A stretch of DNA of 64,000 nt from an uncultured Eggerthellaceae bacterium (lineage in GTDB: Bacteria > Actinomycetota > Coriobacteriia > Coriobacteriales > Eggerthellaceae): assembly GCA_934668515.1 (NCBI GenBank), contig CAKUNS010000008.1, forward strand, positions 1 through 64,000, in the 5' to 3' direction. This document shows, one piece after another, positions 8,400-17,529 of this stretch (its first letter is position 1; every line of letters begins with the position of its first letter). Below the pieces are notes generated by a model, which was not told where the DNA came from, did not search any database, and saw nothing but the letters and a program-made list of their open reading frames with translations. The translations under genes and the position numbers were made by a program.

Positions 8400-8445
8400 A
8401 CAAGCCCGTATGGAAGGAATTCATACGGGCTTGTTTCTTTTTTTT
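8400..8445 (+). terminator. Intrinsic terminator, expression platform of the FMN riboswitch
   Basis: A 13-bp perfect stem (ACAAGCCCGTATG, 8400-8412; complement 8422-8434) with a 9-base loop is followed by a T-rich run to 8445. It lies between aptamer and ribU and should act when FMN is bound. Confidence 0.93.
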
Positions 8446-8498
8446 GCGGAGCAAGATTCAAACCCGCCGAACGACCGCTTCGCAGAAGGAAGGCAATC

Positions 8499-9086
8499 AT
8501 GCCAGCATCGCAAAACGCAGCAACCATCAAGAACACGAACAAGTGGAGCACGCGCCAGCTCGTCACCATGGCCCTTATGTGCGCCGTCAGCGCCCTGTTC
8601 TCGTTCGTTCAGATCCCGCTGTTCCCGCCCGCGCCGTTCTTGACCTACGACCCCTCGCTGGTTCCCGCTATGGTCTGCGGCTTCGTGTTCACCCCCGGCG
8701 CAGGCTTTGCCGTCGGCGCCATCTCGGCCATCATCCACGGCCTTGTCCTGGGTGAGTGGGTCGGCTCGCTCATGAACATCGGTGCCACGCTGTTCTTCGT
8801 CGTCCCGGCTGCCTTGATCTATCATCGCAACCGTACCTTCAAGAACGCCCTTATCGGCCTGGCAGTTGGCTGCGTCGTGGCCATTGCCGGCTCCGTTGTC
8901 CTGAATCTCACCATCGGCGTTGCGTTCTGGTACGGCTCCATCGACGTTATCTTGCCGCTGCTTGCGCCGGCTGTCATCCCGTTCAACATCCTGAAGACCT
9001 TGGTTAACAGCGCTCTGACCCTGCTGGTTTACAAGAGCGTCTCGAACATGGTCACCCCGAAAAAAGACCAGGTGAAAGGTCGCTAA
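8499..9086 (+). CDS. ribU: ECF transporter S component for riboflavin
   Basis: A 195-residue membrane protein with five to six hydrophobic helices, the size and layout of ECF S components that bind vitamin with high affinity and pair with the EcfAA'T energising module. Riboflavin specificity rests mainly on the FMN riboswitch directly upstream. ATG 8499 is preferred over an upstream in-frame start because AGAAGGAAGG precedes it and the longer frame would run through the terminator. The following EcfA gene starts 1 base after the stop codon, so S component, ATPases and EcfT form one operon, a dedicated rather than shared arrangement. Confidence 0.88.
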   Translation: MPASQNAATIKNTNKWSTRQLVTMALMCAVSALFSFVQIPLFPPAPFLTYDPSLVPAMVCGFVFTPGAGFAVGAISAIIHGLVLGEWVGSLMNIGATLFFVVPAALIYHRNRTFKNALIGLAVGCVVAIAGSVVLNLTIGVAFWYGSIDVILPLLAPAVIPFNILKTLVNSALTLLVYKSVSNMVTPKKDQVKGR

Positions 9087-9087
9087 C

Positions 9088-10959
9088 ATGATCGATCTGT
9101 CCGACGTCAGGTTCTCGTACGATGGTAAGGCGCCCGCTCTGGCGGGCGTGAGCGCTCATGTGAATGCGGGTGAGTTCGTCTGCATTCTGGGAGGCAACGG
9201 CAGCGGCAAGTCCACGCTGGCGAAGCACATGAACGCGCTTTTGCTGCCCGATCAGGGAACGGTGACGGTGGACGGAATGAGCACGGCCGACGCCGAGTGC
9301 ACGTACCTTATCCGCCAAACGGCTGGCATGGTTTTTCAGAACCCGGATGACCAGCTGGTATCCACGCTGGTCGAGGACGATGTGGCGTTCGGTCCCGAGA
9401 ATCTGGGCGTTCAGCTGCCCGAGCTGCGCGAGCGCGTGACGCGCGCGTTGGCTGACGTGGGGCTTGCCGGTTTCGAGCGCAAGGAGACCCATGCGCTTTC
9501 CGGCGGTCAGAAACAGCGCGTGGCCATTGCCGGCGTTCTTGCCATGAACCCGCGTATCTTGATTTTGGACGAGGCTTCGGCGATGCTCGACCCGCGCGGT
9601 CGCGCCGGTTTGATGCGCGTTTGCCGCGAGCTTCACGAGTGCGGCTTCACCATCGTCATGATCACGCATTTCATGGAAGAGGCTGCTCAAGCCGATCGCG
9701 TCATCGTGCTTGAGGCGGGCAAGGTGGTTTGCGACGGATTGCCTGCCCAGGTTCTGCTGCAGGAAGATCTTCTGCGCCGTTTGAACCTTGACGTGCCGTT
9801 TGCCACGCATCTTTCGCACGCGCTGCGCAATGCCGGCGTGGCGGTTGCCCCCACGGTCGATGACGATGCGCTTGCTGCCGAGATTCTTTCTTTGGCGAAG
9901 GACAGCCTGTTTGCAGGCGCGGTTTCTGCGGCTGATCGGGGCGTGCCGGCGAACGCTGACGACGCGGTTGACGGCGCGCAAACGGATGCCGGCGCCGCAA
10001 CTGGCGAAACAACGGACGACACAGCGGCCGATTGCGCGGATGCCGTCATTCGCTTCGAGAGCGTCTCGTTCACGTATGATCCGTCCGAGGCAAAGCGCAA
10101 GTACAAGCGCGCTCCTGCGCAGCGTCAGGCAGACTGGGGTAACAGCCCCGACAGCATCTGGGCGCTCTCGGATGTTTCTTTCGCGGTGAAGCCGGGCGAG
10201 TTCTTGGGCATTGCTGGTCATACCGGAAGCGGCAAGTCCACGCTTGTCCAGCATATGAACGGCATTCTGAAGCCCACGCGCGGTCGCGTTATGGTGCGCG
10301 GCTTGGACATGGCCGACAAGCGCTCCGAAGCCGAGCTTCGCGGCACCGTCGGCGTGGTGTTCCAGTATCCCGAGCATCAGCTGTTCGCGGAAACCGTTTA
10401 CAAAGATGTGGCATTTGGCCCGCGCAACCTGGGGCTTCCCGACGATGAAGTGGACGAGCGCGTGCATCGTGCCCTGTCTCGCGTCGGCCTTGATTTCGAC
10501 GCCGTGTCGCAGAAAAGCCCGTTCGAGCTTTCGGGCGGACAGCAGCGTCGCGTCGCGTTTGCGGGAATCCTTGCCATGGAGCCGTCGGTTCTGGTGCTCG
10601 ACGAGCCCGCCGCGGGTCTTGACCCCGCGGGCCGTCGTTCCTTCCTGCAGCTTATCGCGCGCCTTCACAAGCAGGAGGGCCTGACCGTGGTCATGGTCTC
10701 GCACAACATGGACGATCTTGCTGCCATGTGCGATCGCGTTCTTATCATGAATGAGGGCTGCCTGCAATCAGCAGGCGCGCCTTCCCGGGTGTTCTTGGAT
10801 GTCGAGGGCTTGCGCTCCATTGGCCTTGGCACCACCAGTGCCCAGTCGATGGCGGTCAAGCTTGCCGAAGGCGGGATGCCTGTTGCTGCGGGTAAGCTTT
10901 ACGACATGACTGCGCTTGTTGAATTGGTTGCCAGCGTGACGGGTGGCGATGCCCGATGA
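9088..10959 (+). CDS. ECF transporter ATPase, two EcfA domains fused in one chain
   Basis: A 623-residue protein holding both ATPases of an ECF importer. The first domain has Walker A GGNGSGKST near residues 35-43, signature LSGGQKQR and Walker B LILDEASAML. A linker of about 60 residues rich in Ala, Asp and Thr separates it from the second domain (from about 317), with Walker A GHTGSGKST near 377, signature LSGGQQRR and Walker B LVLDEPAAGL. Most ECF systems encode EcfA1 and EcfA2 separately; fusion fixes a heterodimer. In the first domain Glu of Walker B is kept (DEAS). Its stop codon overlaps the ecfT start (ATGA), implying translational coupling. Confidence 0.92.
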   Translation: MIDLSDVRFSYDGKAPALAGVSAHVNAGEFVCILGGNGSGKSTLAKHMNALLLPDQGTVTVDGMSTADAECTYLIRQTAGMVFQNPDDQLVSTLVEDDVAFGPENLGVQLPELRERVTRALADVGLAGFERKETHALSGGQKQRVAIAGVLAMNPRILILDEASAMLDPRGRAGLMRVCRELHECGFTIVMITHFMEEAAQADRVIVLEAGKVVCDGLPAQVLLQEDLLRRLNLDVPFATHLSHALRNAGVAVAPTVDDDALAAEILSLAKDSLFAGAVSAADRGVPANADDAVDGAQTDAGAATGETTDDTAADCADAVIRFESVSFTYDPSEAKRKYKRAPAQRQADWGNSPDSIWALSDVSFAVKPGEFLGIAGHTGSGKSTLVQHMNGILKPTRGRVMVRGLDMADKRSEAELRGTVGVVFQYPEHQLFAETVYKDVAFGPRNLGLPDDEVDERVHRALSRVGLDFDAVSQKSPFELSGGQQRRVAFAGILAMEPSVLVLDEPAAGLDPAGRRSFLQLIARLHKQEGLTVVMVSHNMDDLAAMCDRVLIMNEGCLQSAGAPSRVFLDVEGLRSIGLGTTSAQSMAVKLAEGGMPVAAGKLYDMTALVELVASVTGGDAR

Positions 10960-11753
10960 GCACGGGATTCAGCTTTGGCAGCTATGTCCCTGGCGATAGT
11001 TGCGTTCATCGTATCGACGCGCGGGTCAAGCTAACTCTTGGCATCGCATTCATTGTGGCGCTGCTGTGCGGTCACACGTTCGCTTCGCTTGGCATTGCCG
11101 CGGCGTTCGTTTTCCTGACGTACGTGCTTGCGCGCATCCCCGCAGGTAAAGCGCTTCGATCGCTTGCGCCGCTGATGTTGATCGTGCTGATCGTCGTGGT
11201 CTTGAACTTGTTCACGCAGCAGGGCGGTGAGATGCTTGTCCAGCTTGGGATCTTCCGTATCTCGATGGGCGGCGTGCAAGCTGCCGGCTTCATGGGTGTG
11301 CGCCTGACGGTGATGATGCTGGGTATGAGCCTGATCACCCTTACCACGCCGACCATCGAGCTTTCCGAGGCTTTCGAGAAGATGCTCGCGCCCTTCGCGC
11401 GATTCGGTCTTCCTGCTCACGAGCTGGGGATGATCATGGGCATCGCGCTGCGCTTCATGCCTCAGTTCGCCACCGAGCTGGCGACGGTTTATCATGCGCA
11501 GGTCAGCCGCGGTGCGCGCTTGTCCAATAGTCCCGTCCACGGCGTTCGCATGGTCTCGTCGTTGATGATCCCGCTGTTCGCAAGCGTATTCCGTCATGCC
11601 GAGACGCTTTCGTTCGCCATGGACGCGCGCTGCTATCACGGCGGCGAGGGTCGAACGCATCTTCGCCCGATGAAGCTCACGGCGCTTGATGCCATCGCCG
11701 CGGCGGTTATGGCGGCGCTTGTGGCGCTGGTTGTTTTGGGGAACGCACTCTAG
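10956..11753 (+). CDS. ecfT: ECF transporter transmembrane component EcfT
   Basis: A 265-residue membrane protein with about five to six helices. The two Ala-Arg-Gly-type coupling motifs that contact the ATPases are visible as VSRGARL near residue 184 and MDARCYHGG near 221, the latter slightly diverged in its Gly. EcfT joins the two ATPase domains to RibU and transmits ATP-driven movement that topples the S component. The start overlaps the EcfA stop by four bases. It is the last gene of the riboflavin operon; 84 bases follow before the response regulator. Confidence 0.92.
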   Translation: MSTGFSFGSYVPGDSCVHRIDARVKLTLGIAFIVALLCGHTFASLGIAAAFVFLTYVLARIPAGKALRSLAPLMLIVLIVVVLNLFTQQGGEMLVQLGIFRISMGGVQAAGFMGVRLTVMMLGMSLITLTTPTIELSEAFEKMLAPFARFGLPAHELGMIMGIALRFMPQFATELATVYHAQVSRGARLSNSPVHGVRMVSSLMIPLFASVFRHAETLSFAMDARCYHGGEGRTHLRPMKLTALDAIAAAVMAALVALVVLGNAL

Positions 11754-11837
11754 CGACGATACGTTCCGATGACGGAATGCCCGTCGGCGTGCCTTTGCGC
11801 TATCATCGACTTATTCGTTCGATGCGAAAGGGAGCCG

Positions 11838-12512
11838 ATGGCGCGTTTGCTCATTGTCGAAGATGATGTCTCGCTGCGAGAGAATCTTGTGCGTATGTTG
11901 CAGCTTAAGGGGCACGAGTGCCTTTGCTGCGAGTCGTTCGAGAACGCCGCAACCGAAGCTCTGTCCGCTTCCCCCGATTGCATCCTTCTTGATTTGTCGC
12001 TCCCTGGCGCGTACGGCCACGAGATTTGCCGCGCGATCCGTCAGGAAAACGATGTTCCCATTATCGTGTTGACCTCTTCCGACAGCGAGTTCGACGAGGT
12101 CATGAGCATGAGCGTCGGTGCCGACGACTACGTGATCAAGCCGTATCGCCCCGCCGTGCTGCTTGCGCGCATTGATCGCGCCCTTGCCCGCAGCGGCTCT
12201 GCCGATTCGGTGCGCAGGCAGCTTGAGCGCGACGGCGTCTTGCTTGATCCCGTGAGAGCCGAGGTTTCGTATCGTGGCAAGAGCGTGGAGCTTGCGCGCA
12301 ACGAGCTTCTGATCTTGCGCGTTCTTATGGAAAATGCGGGCTCCATCATCTCGCGCAGCGAGCTGATGGACGAGCTGTGGCAAACCGACGCGTTCGTCGA
12401 CGATAACACGCTTACGGTGAATGTGAACCGACTCCGCCGCAGCCTGCAGTCAATCGACGTGCCCGACGATTTCATCATCACCCGCCGTGGACTGGGTTAC
12501 GTGGTTAAATGA
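11838..12512 (+). CDS. OmpR-family response regulator, BceR type
   Basis: A 224-residue regulator with an N-terminal receiver domain and a C-terminal winged-helix DNA-binding domain. Acidic-pocket residues VEDD, phospho-acceptor Asp in ILLDLSLPG, Thr/Ser in VLTSSD and Lys in YVIKPYRP are visible. ATG 11838 has AAAGGGAG upstream; a longer frame starting at 11769 lacks a ribosome site. It overlaps the kinase gene by four bases. With the following kinase and ABC transporter it forms a BceRSAB-type module, known in Firmicutes to sense and detoxify bacitracin or lantibiotics. Confidence 0.9.
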   Translation: MARLLIVEDDVSLRENLVRMLQLKGHECLCCESFENAATEALSASPDCILLDLSLPGAYGHEICRAIRQENDVPIIVLTSSDSEFDEVMSMSVGADDYVIKPYRPAVLLARIDRALARSGSADSVRRQLERDGVLLDPVRAEVSYRGKSVELARNELLILRVLMENAGSIISRSELMDELWQTDAFVDDNTLTVNVNRLRRSLQSIDVPDDFIITRRGLGYVVK

Positions 12513-13603
12513 GCGGCTATTCTCGGGAGAAGCCCGCGCGTAAGCTCGTCGATTGCGGTTATTCTTTCGGCGCATACCTGCGCTCGCGCGTTGGATTCGT
12601 GGTTGGCGCGATTGCCTTGGCGGTTGTCATTGCGGGCATCATGATCGTCACCGGTTCCAATGCGTCCTCTGTCGTCCTTGTTCTTATTTGTGAAATCCTG
12701 TTCGCCTGCGTCGCGCTTGTCGTTGGGTTTTTGCGCGATCGCGAGTTCTACCAGCAGCTGGACCTGTTCTGCGATTCGCCCGAAAACGCGCGCTACCTCT
12801 CATCGATTTTGGGCGAGCCGCGCACGCTGGAGGGATCCATTGCCTATCGTGCGCTCGCGGTGCAGGGCAAAGCCGCTACGGACGAGCTGTCAGCGCGTTC
12901 GCGTGACATGAAGGAGTACCGCGACTACATAGAGCTGTGGGTGCATGAGGCAAAAACGCCCATCGCATCGGCGCAGCTTGCGCTGTCGAACTTGCACGGC
13001 CTCGGCATCGATGAGGTGCGCGGCGACCTTGACCGCGTCGAGTCGCGCGTCGAACAGGCGCTGTACTACGCTCGCTCGGCAACGCTGAGCGAGGATTTCT
13101 CTATTGAGGGGCTGAACCTTGCAGCCCTTGCACGCAAAGCGTGCCGTCAACGGTCGCGCACGCTCATCGGCGCGGGTGTTTCGCTTGATTTCGCGATCGA
13201 CGAGGCGCTCGAGGTGTTCGCCGACGCGAAATGGGTCGACTTCATTATCGGCCAGGTTCTGGAGAACTCGGCGAAGTACGGCGCAAAATCCATTCGTTTC
13301 GAAAGCACGGTGAAGGACGCGGGTACGAAGGATGGTTGCGTTGAACTGTCGATAAGCGACGATGGGGACGGCATCTCCGCTGCCGACGTGCCGCGCGTGT
13401 TCGACCGGGGCTTCACGGGAAGCCAGGGCCGCACGCACCATAAGGCAACGGGCATGGGTCTTTACCTGGCTGCCGTTGCTTGCGACAGGATGGGGCTTGG
13501 CCTGCGCATTTCTTCGGAAGAAGGGCGGGGTACGACTGTCACGCTGATCTTCCCGCTTGACCGCACGCGTATGGACTTGGCTGCCAATCTTACAAGATCG
13601 TAA
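12509..13603 (+). CDS. Intramembrane-sensing histidine kinase, BceS type
   Basis: A 364-residue kinase with two close transmembrane helices near residues 29-70 and almost no external loop, as in intramembrane-sensing kinases that detect signal through their cognate BceAB transporter. The phospho-acceptor box is WVHEAKTPIAS near residue 148, followed by N-box QVLENSAKYG, G1 DDGDGI and G2 GMGLYLA. It overlaps the response-regulator gene (ATGA) and is followed after 84 bases by the transporter ATPase. The trigger, probably a cell-wall-active peptide, is inferred from family and context. Confidence 0.9.
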   Translation: MSGYSREKPARKLVDCGYSFGAYLRSRVGFVVGAIALAVVIAGIMIVTGSNASSVVLVLICEILFACVALVVGFLRDREFYQQLDLFCDSPENARYLSSILGEPRTLEGSIAYRALAVQGKAATDELSARSRDMKEYRDYIELWVHEAKTPIASAQLALSNLHGLGIDEVRGDLDRVESRVEQALYYARSATLSEDFSIEGLNLAALARKACRQRSRTLIGAGVSLDFAIDEALEVFADAKWVDFIIGQVLENSAKYGAKSIRFESTVKDAGTKDGCVELSISDDGDGISAADVPRVFDRGFTGSQGRTHHKATGMGLYLAAVACDRMGLGLRISSEEGRGTTVTLIFPLDRTRMDLAANLTRS

Positions 13604-13687
13604 GGTTGCGGTAAGCTGCTTCGATGGCTCCGTTTTCGCAATCGCCGCATCATGGGGATATGTCGAACTGAAGAGAAAGGAACCCCC

Positions 13688-14557
13688 ATGTCTGTGGTTA
13701 CTGCAACCCCTCCAGCAGGCATTGCGAATGCGAATCAGCCTCAGAGCCGCAACGTCCTGCTTTCCGTGCGCGATGTTCAGAAGGTGTATGGCTCGCGTGA
13801 GGCAATTACGCGCGCTCTTGATGATGTGTCGTTCGATATTTGCGAAGGCGAGTTCGTCGGCGTGATGGGCCCGTCTGGCTCGGGTAAGAGCACGCTGTTA
13901 AACTGCATCTCCACTATTGATACCGTGACCAGCGGAAACATCATCTTGAACGGGCTTGACATCACGCAGCTGCGCAGCCGCCAGTTGTCCAAGTTCCGCC
14001 GTGACGACCTGGGCTTCATCTTCCAGGACGCAAACCTGCTGGACACCCTGACTGGTTTCGAGAACATCGCCCTGGCCCTCACCATCAAAGGCGAGAAGGT
14101 CGATGCCGTTCGCGCGAAGGTCGATCGCACCGCCGATTTGCTTGGCGTGGCGGATGTTCTGCAAAAGTACCCGCGACAGATGTCGGGCGGTCAGCGTCAG
14201 CGCGTTGCCGCGGCGCGCGCCATCGTCGCCGACCCGAAGTTGGTTTTGGCTGACGAGCCTACCGGCGCGCTTGACTCGCGCAACGCCGCTGTTCTTCTTG
14301 AAACCCTTGAGGTTCTGAACGAGAAGCTGCACGCCACTATCATGATGGTCACGCATGATGCGGTTGCGGCATCGTACGCCGATCGCATCTTGTTCATTAA
14401 AGACGGCAAGCTGTTCAACGAGCTGCGTCGCGGCGATAGCAGCAGAACCGATTTCTACCAGCGCATACTCGAAGTCCAAGCGTTTCTTTCCGGCAAGCAG
14501 GGCGCATCCTCCGCAGTCGGTTTCGTGGCATCGCACGTCACCGCGCTCGGCAACTAG
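13688..14557 (+). CDS. ABC transporter ATPase, BceA/MacB-like
   Basis: A 289-residue ATPase with Walker A GPSGSGKST, Q-loop FQDANLLDTLTGFENI, signature MSGGQRQR, Walker B LVLADEPTGALD and the H-loop His in MVTHDA. These details match the LolD/MacB/BceA branch, which powers permeases that extract substrate from the membrane rather than carry it across. ATG 13688 follows GAGAAAGGAACC. About 20 non-conserved residues precede the ABC core and about 35 follow it. The gene is 11 bases from the permease gene and forms its energy source. Confidence 0.9.
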   Translation: MSVVTATPPAGIANANQPQSRNVLLSVRDVQKVYGSREAITRALDDVSFDICEGEFVGVMGPSGSGKSTLLNCISTIDTVTSGNIILNGLDITQLRSRQLSKFRRDDLGFIFQDANLLDTLTGFENIALALTIKGEKVDAVRAKVDRTADLLGVADVLQKYPRQMSGGQRQRVAAARAIVADPKLVLADEPTGALDSRNAAVLLETLEVLNEKLHATIMMVTHDAVAASYADRILFIKDGKLFNELRRGDSSRTDFYQRILEVQAFLSGKQGASSAVGFVASHVTALGN

Positions 14558-14568
14558 GCGGTGCCATC

Positions 14569-16800
14569 ATGTTGATGAAACTTGCCTTGCGCAACGTGCG
14601 CCGCAGCATGCGCGACTACGCTGTGTATTTCGTTACCCTCACTTTGGGCGTAGCGGTGTTCTACGCCTTCAACGCCATCGGGGACTCCCGTGTGCTGTTC
14701 GAGGCTCAAGAAGGCGCCGCGGGTGTTTTCTTGGCATCCGGTGCAAGCATTTTCGACATCTTGGCCCAGGTCATGACCTATCTCAGCATCGTCGTCGCTG
14801 TTGTTTTGGGCTTTTTGGTTTTGTACGCCAATCGGTTCGTTGTTCGGGCGCGCAAAAAGGAGTTCGGCACGTACCTGCTGCTGGGCATGAGCCCGCGACA
14901 GGTTTCCTCGGTGGTCCTAACGGAAACGCTGATCGTCGGCGTGCTTGCGCTGGCGGTGGGCTTGGGGCTTGGCTTTCTGATTTCCCAGGCGATCGCCTTC
15001 GCCACAGCGGGCCTTATTGGCGTGGCGATCAGCGACTACCATCTGCTGTTCAGCGCCCGATCCGCGCAGCTGACCCTGGGCTGCTTCGCGCTCATCTTCG
15101 TCGTGGTCGCCCTGTTCAACGCCATACAGATTTCGCGCTGCAAGCTTGCCACACTGCTCTCAGCAAGCTCTCGAAGTGAGCGCATGCCCGTGCGCAACCC
15201 CCTCATCTGCCTGATCGTGTTCGTGCTGTCGTGTCTCATCCTGGCGAAGGCGTACGCCGAGCTCAATCTCGACGGCCTGGTCTACTTCGGCGAGCACTTC
15301 CGCATCGCAACCGCGTTGATGCTCGTCGGCACGTTGGGCCTGTTCTGGTCGGCGTCGGGGTTCTTCATCCTGCTGATTCAACGTTTGCGGGGCGTGTACT
15401 TCAAGGGTCTCGCTATGTTCACCATGCGCCAGATCGCGACGAAGGTGAACACCGCGTTCGTGTCACTGTGGGCCGTGAGCGTCCTTCTGTTCTTCAGCAT
15501 CGTCGTGTTCTCGACAGGCTTCAGCTTGGCGTCGGTGTTCTCCGATCAGCTGGAAGAGAACACCCAGTTCGACGCGTCTATCCGCGCAAGTTTCATGGCG
15601 CTGGACACGTCCAGCATGGAGTCGGTTCCGCCCGAGCAGTATGGCGGATACGAGGAAAAGAAGGCCATGATTGACAAGGTCAAGGCCCAGAGGGACGAGA
15701 TTCACAGCCTATGGCAGGCAAACGGCGACTCAACCGCTGCGTATATGAAGTCGCTCATTCCCGATTGGGGCGAACGCGTGACCGGTTCGGCTCAGGTGGA
15801 CACATGGCTTGCGGCCGACCTGACGAACAAGCAGCTTATCGACGCCTGCGGTTTCACGCTTGAACAGGTCGGCTCCGACGAGAACTTCACCATGGCCGAT
15901 GAGGGCGTGCAGTACGTTTCGCTGTCGCAGTTCAACGCCGCGCGCCAACTTGCAGGCGAAAAGCCGATCGAGCTTGCCGCAGGCGAGTATCTGGTCGACA
16001 ACACGGTCGATAAATCTGCCGACTACGCGAAAGCCCTTGGTCAGAAAGGGCGCACCATCACCGTCGACGGCCATGAGCTGACGGCATCAGGACAGGTGGT
16101 TTCGCAATCGCTCCAGGTTAGCAGCATGGGTTGCCTGATCGCTGTGCTGGTTGTTCCCGACGAGCTGGCGGCGGAAAGGCTTGCTGCAGGCGATCTGCCG
16201 TACCTAAGCGAATTGAACGTCAACTTAGCCAGCGACTCGAAAGAGCAGGCCATGAAAGACCTGATGGCTGAATACGGCAAGGCCGTTCCCCCGCGTGAGG
16301 AGCTTGCCGAGGCCGGCTGGACATACGATTCCCGACCGTGGCCGGTTTCTTACTACGACACGAGTGAGGGCGTTATCGCCGACAGCATGGGACTTAAACT
16401 TCTGTTGGTCTACCTGGCGCTCTACATCGGATTCGTCTTCCTGGTGACCACGGCGGCGGTTCTTTCCGTCCAGCAGCTTTCCGAGGTAGCGGATGGTATC
16501 CCTCGCTATCGCCTGCTGGCTCAGCTGGGATGCGACAGGAGCATGGTGCTGCGAAGCCTGCGCACGCAGATCGGCATCTACTTCGTGGCTCCGCTTCTGG
16601 TTGCAGGGTGCCATTCGGCATGTGCGATCAGCATTCTGTACAAGAACTTGCTGTCGATTTGGGGTGCTTCGGCTGTTATCGGCATGCTTGCCATCGGCAT
16701 CGCGCTAGTGGTTGCGGTGTACGCGATCTACCTGGTGTCTACTTACCTGGTTGCGCGATCGGCAGTAATCTCCGGCGCAGGCAAGAAGTTGCTTGCGTAG
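14569..16800 (+). CDS. ABC transporter permease, BceB type
   Basis: A 743-residue membrane protein with about ten hydrophobic segments: one at the N-terminus (DYAVYFVTLTLGVAVFYAF), a FtsX-like block, then a large hydrophilic region from about residue 330 to 600, then the last helices. The big extracellular domain between helices 7 and 8 is the BceB hallmark and is thought to bind peptide antibiotic or its lipid target. With the ATPase and the two-component system it makes a complete sensing and target-protection unit. The substrate cannot be read from sequence. Confidence 0.88.
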   Translation: MLMKLALRNVRRSMRDYAVYFVTLTLGVAVFYAFNAIGDSRVLFEAQEGAAGVFLASGASIFDILAQVMTYLSIVVAVVLGFLVLYANRFVVRARKKEFGTYLLLGMSPRQVSSVVLTETLIVGVLALAVGLGLGFLISQAIAFATAGLIGVAISDYHLLFSARSAQLTLGCFALIFVVVALFNAIQISRCKLATLLSASSRSERMPVRNPLICLIVFVLSCLILAKAYAELNLDGLVYFGEHFRIATALMLVGTLGLFWSASGFFILLIQRLRGVYFKGLAMFTMRQIATKVNTAFVSLWAVSVLLFFSIVVFSTGFSLASVFSDQLEENTQFDASIRASFMALDTSSMESVPPEQYGGYEEKKAMIDKVKAQRDEIHSLWQANGDSTAAYMKSLIPDWGERVTGSAQVDTWLAADLTNKQLIDACGFTLEQVGSDENFTMADEGVQYVSLSQFNAARQLAGEKPIELAAGEYLVDNTVDKSADYAKALGQKGRTITVDGHELTASGQVVSQSLQVSSMGCLIAVLVVPDELAAERLAAGDLPYLSELNVNLASDSKEQAMKDLMAEYGKAVPPREELAEAGWTYDSRPWPVSYYDTSEGVIADSMGLKLLLVYLALYIGFVFLVTTAAVLSVQQLSEVADGIPRYRLLAQLGCDRSMVLRSLRTQIGIYFVAPLLVAGCHSACAISILYKNLLSIWGASAVIGMLAIGIALVVAVYAIYLVSTYLVARSAVISGAGKKLLA

Positions 16801-16819
16801 CCGGATAAGGAAACGAAAG

Positions 16820-16857
16820 GGGCGGTTGCCTGCGGATCACCCGCGTGGCAGCCGCCC
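16820..16857. terminator. Hairpin between bceB-like gene and nitroreductase
   Basis: GGGCGGTTGCC (16820-16830) pairs with GGCAGCCGCCC (16847-16857) with one wobble. It lies in an 80-base gap between convergent genes. No T-run follows, so it may act poorly or only as an mRNA end stabiliser. Confidence 0.6.
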
Positions 16858-16880
16858 TGCTCGTTCACAGCGAAAGGCGT

Positions 16881-17411
16881 TTAGAAGGACTCGTTCACAA
16901 CCAGCGTGCTCATGTCGACGGTCGCGGTATGGCGCGGGCCTGGCTCGCAGTCGGCCGCGGGATGGCCCACCATCAGCATGTCAACCAGCATGTAGTCGTC
17001 CGGGACGTTGAACTCCTTGCGTACTTCCTTTGGATCGTATGCGCCAACCCAGCAGCTGCCAAGACCGGTTGCGGTTGCGGCGTTCGCCATGTTGGTAAGC
17101 GCGATGGTGGCGTCAACGTTGCCGAAGTCGCCGGACTCGAAGCCCAGGCCCTTGGCGGAAACCTTTGTGTCGAAGGCGGCGATGATCACGACGGGTGCGC
17201 CGTAGCGGCACTTCGAGACCTTGTCGATTTTCTCGAGGCCTTCGGGGGTTTCAACCACGCACAGGCGGAACGACTGAGCGTTGCAAGCGGTGGGGGAAAG
17301 CTGCGCTGCTTTCAAGATGGCGTCGATCTGCTCCTGGGCAACGGGCTCGTCCGAGAATTTGCGGACGGAATAGCGATCGCTCATTAGCTGCAGGTAATCG
17401 TTGATGTTCAT
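16881..17411 (-). CDS. Nitroreductase-family FMN oxidoreductase
   Basis: A 176-residue protein of the nitroreductase fold. The N-terminal motif SVRKFSDEPV is the FMN phosphate-binding arginine region, ILKAAQLSPTACNAQSF matches the family's second FMN segment, and GLGSCWVGAYD is the typical C-terminal cofactor motif. Such enzymes work as dimers with NAD(P)H; substrates range from nitroaromatics to quinones and flavins and cannot be assigned. ATG 17411 has GAGAGGAG upstream. It is monocistronic and converges with the BceAB-like operon. Confidence 0.88.
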   Translation of the reverse strand: MNINDYLQLMSDRYSVRKFSDEPVAQEQIDAILKAAQLSPTACNAQSFRLCVVETPEGLEKIDKVSKCRYGAPVVIIAAFDTKVSAKGLGFESGDFGNVDATIALTNMANAATATGLGSCWVGAYDPKEVRKEFNVPDDYMLVDMLMVGHPAADCEPGPRHTATVDMSTLVVNESF

Positions 17412-17529
17412 AGGTGGCTCCTCTCATGATTGAGACGCGAGGTCTGGTACGATTCTGGATCGACCATTTCGACGCTATTTTACGTCTTGAGCGTGCTTGC
17501 GTCTTGAGCACATTGCAGGAGGCCCCGAT

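Noticed and set aside
8373..8498. Longer N-terminus for RibU beginning at 8373
   Set aside because: It would translate through the riboswitch terminator and lacks a ribosome site; ATG 8499 has one.
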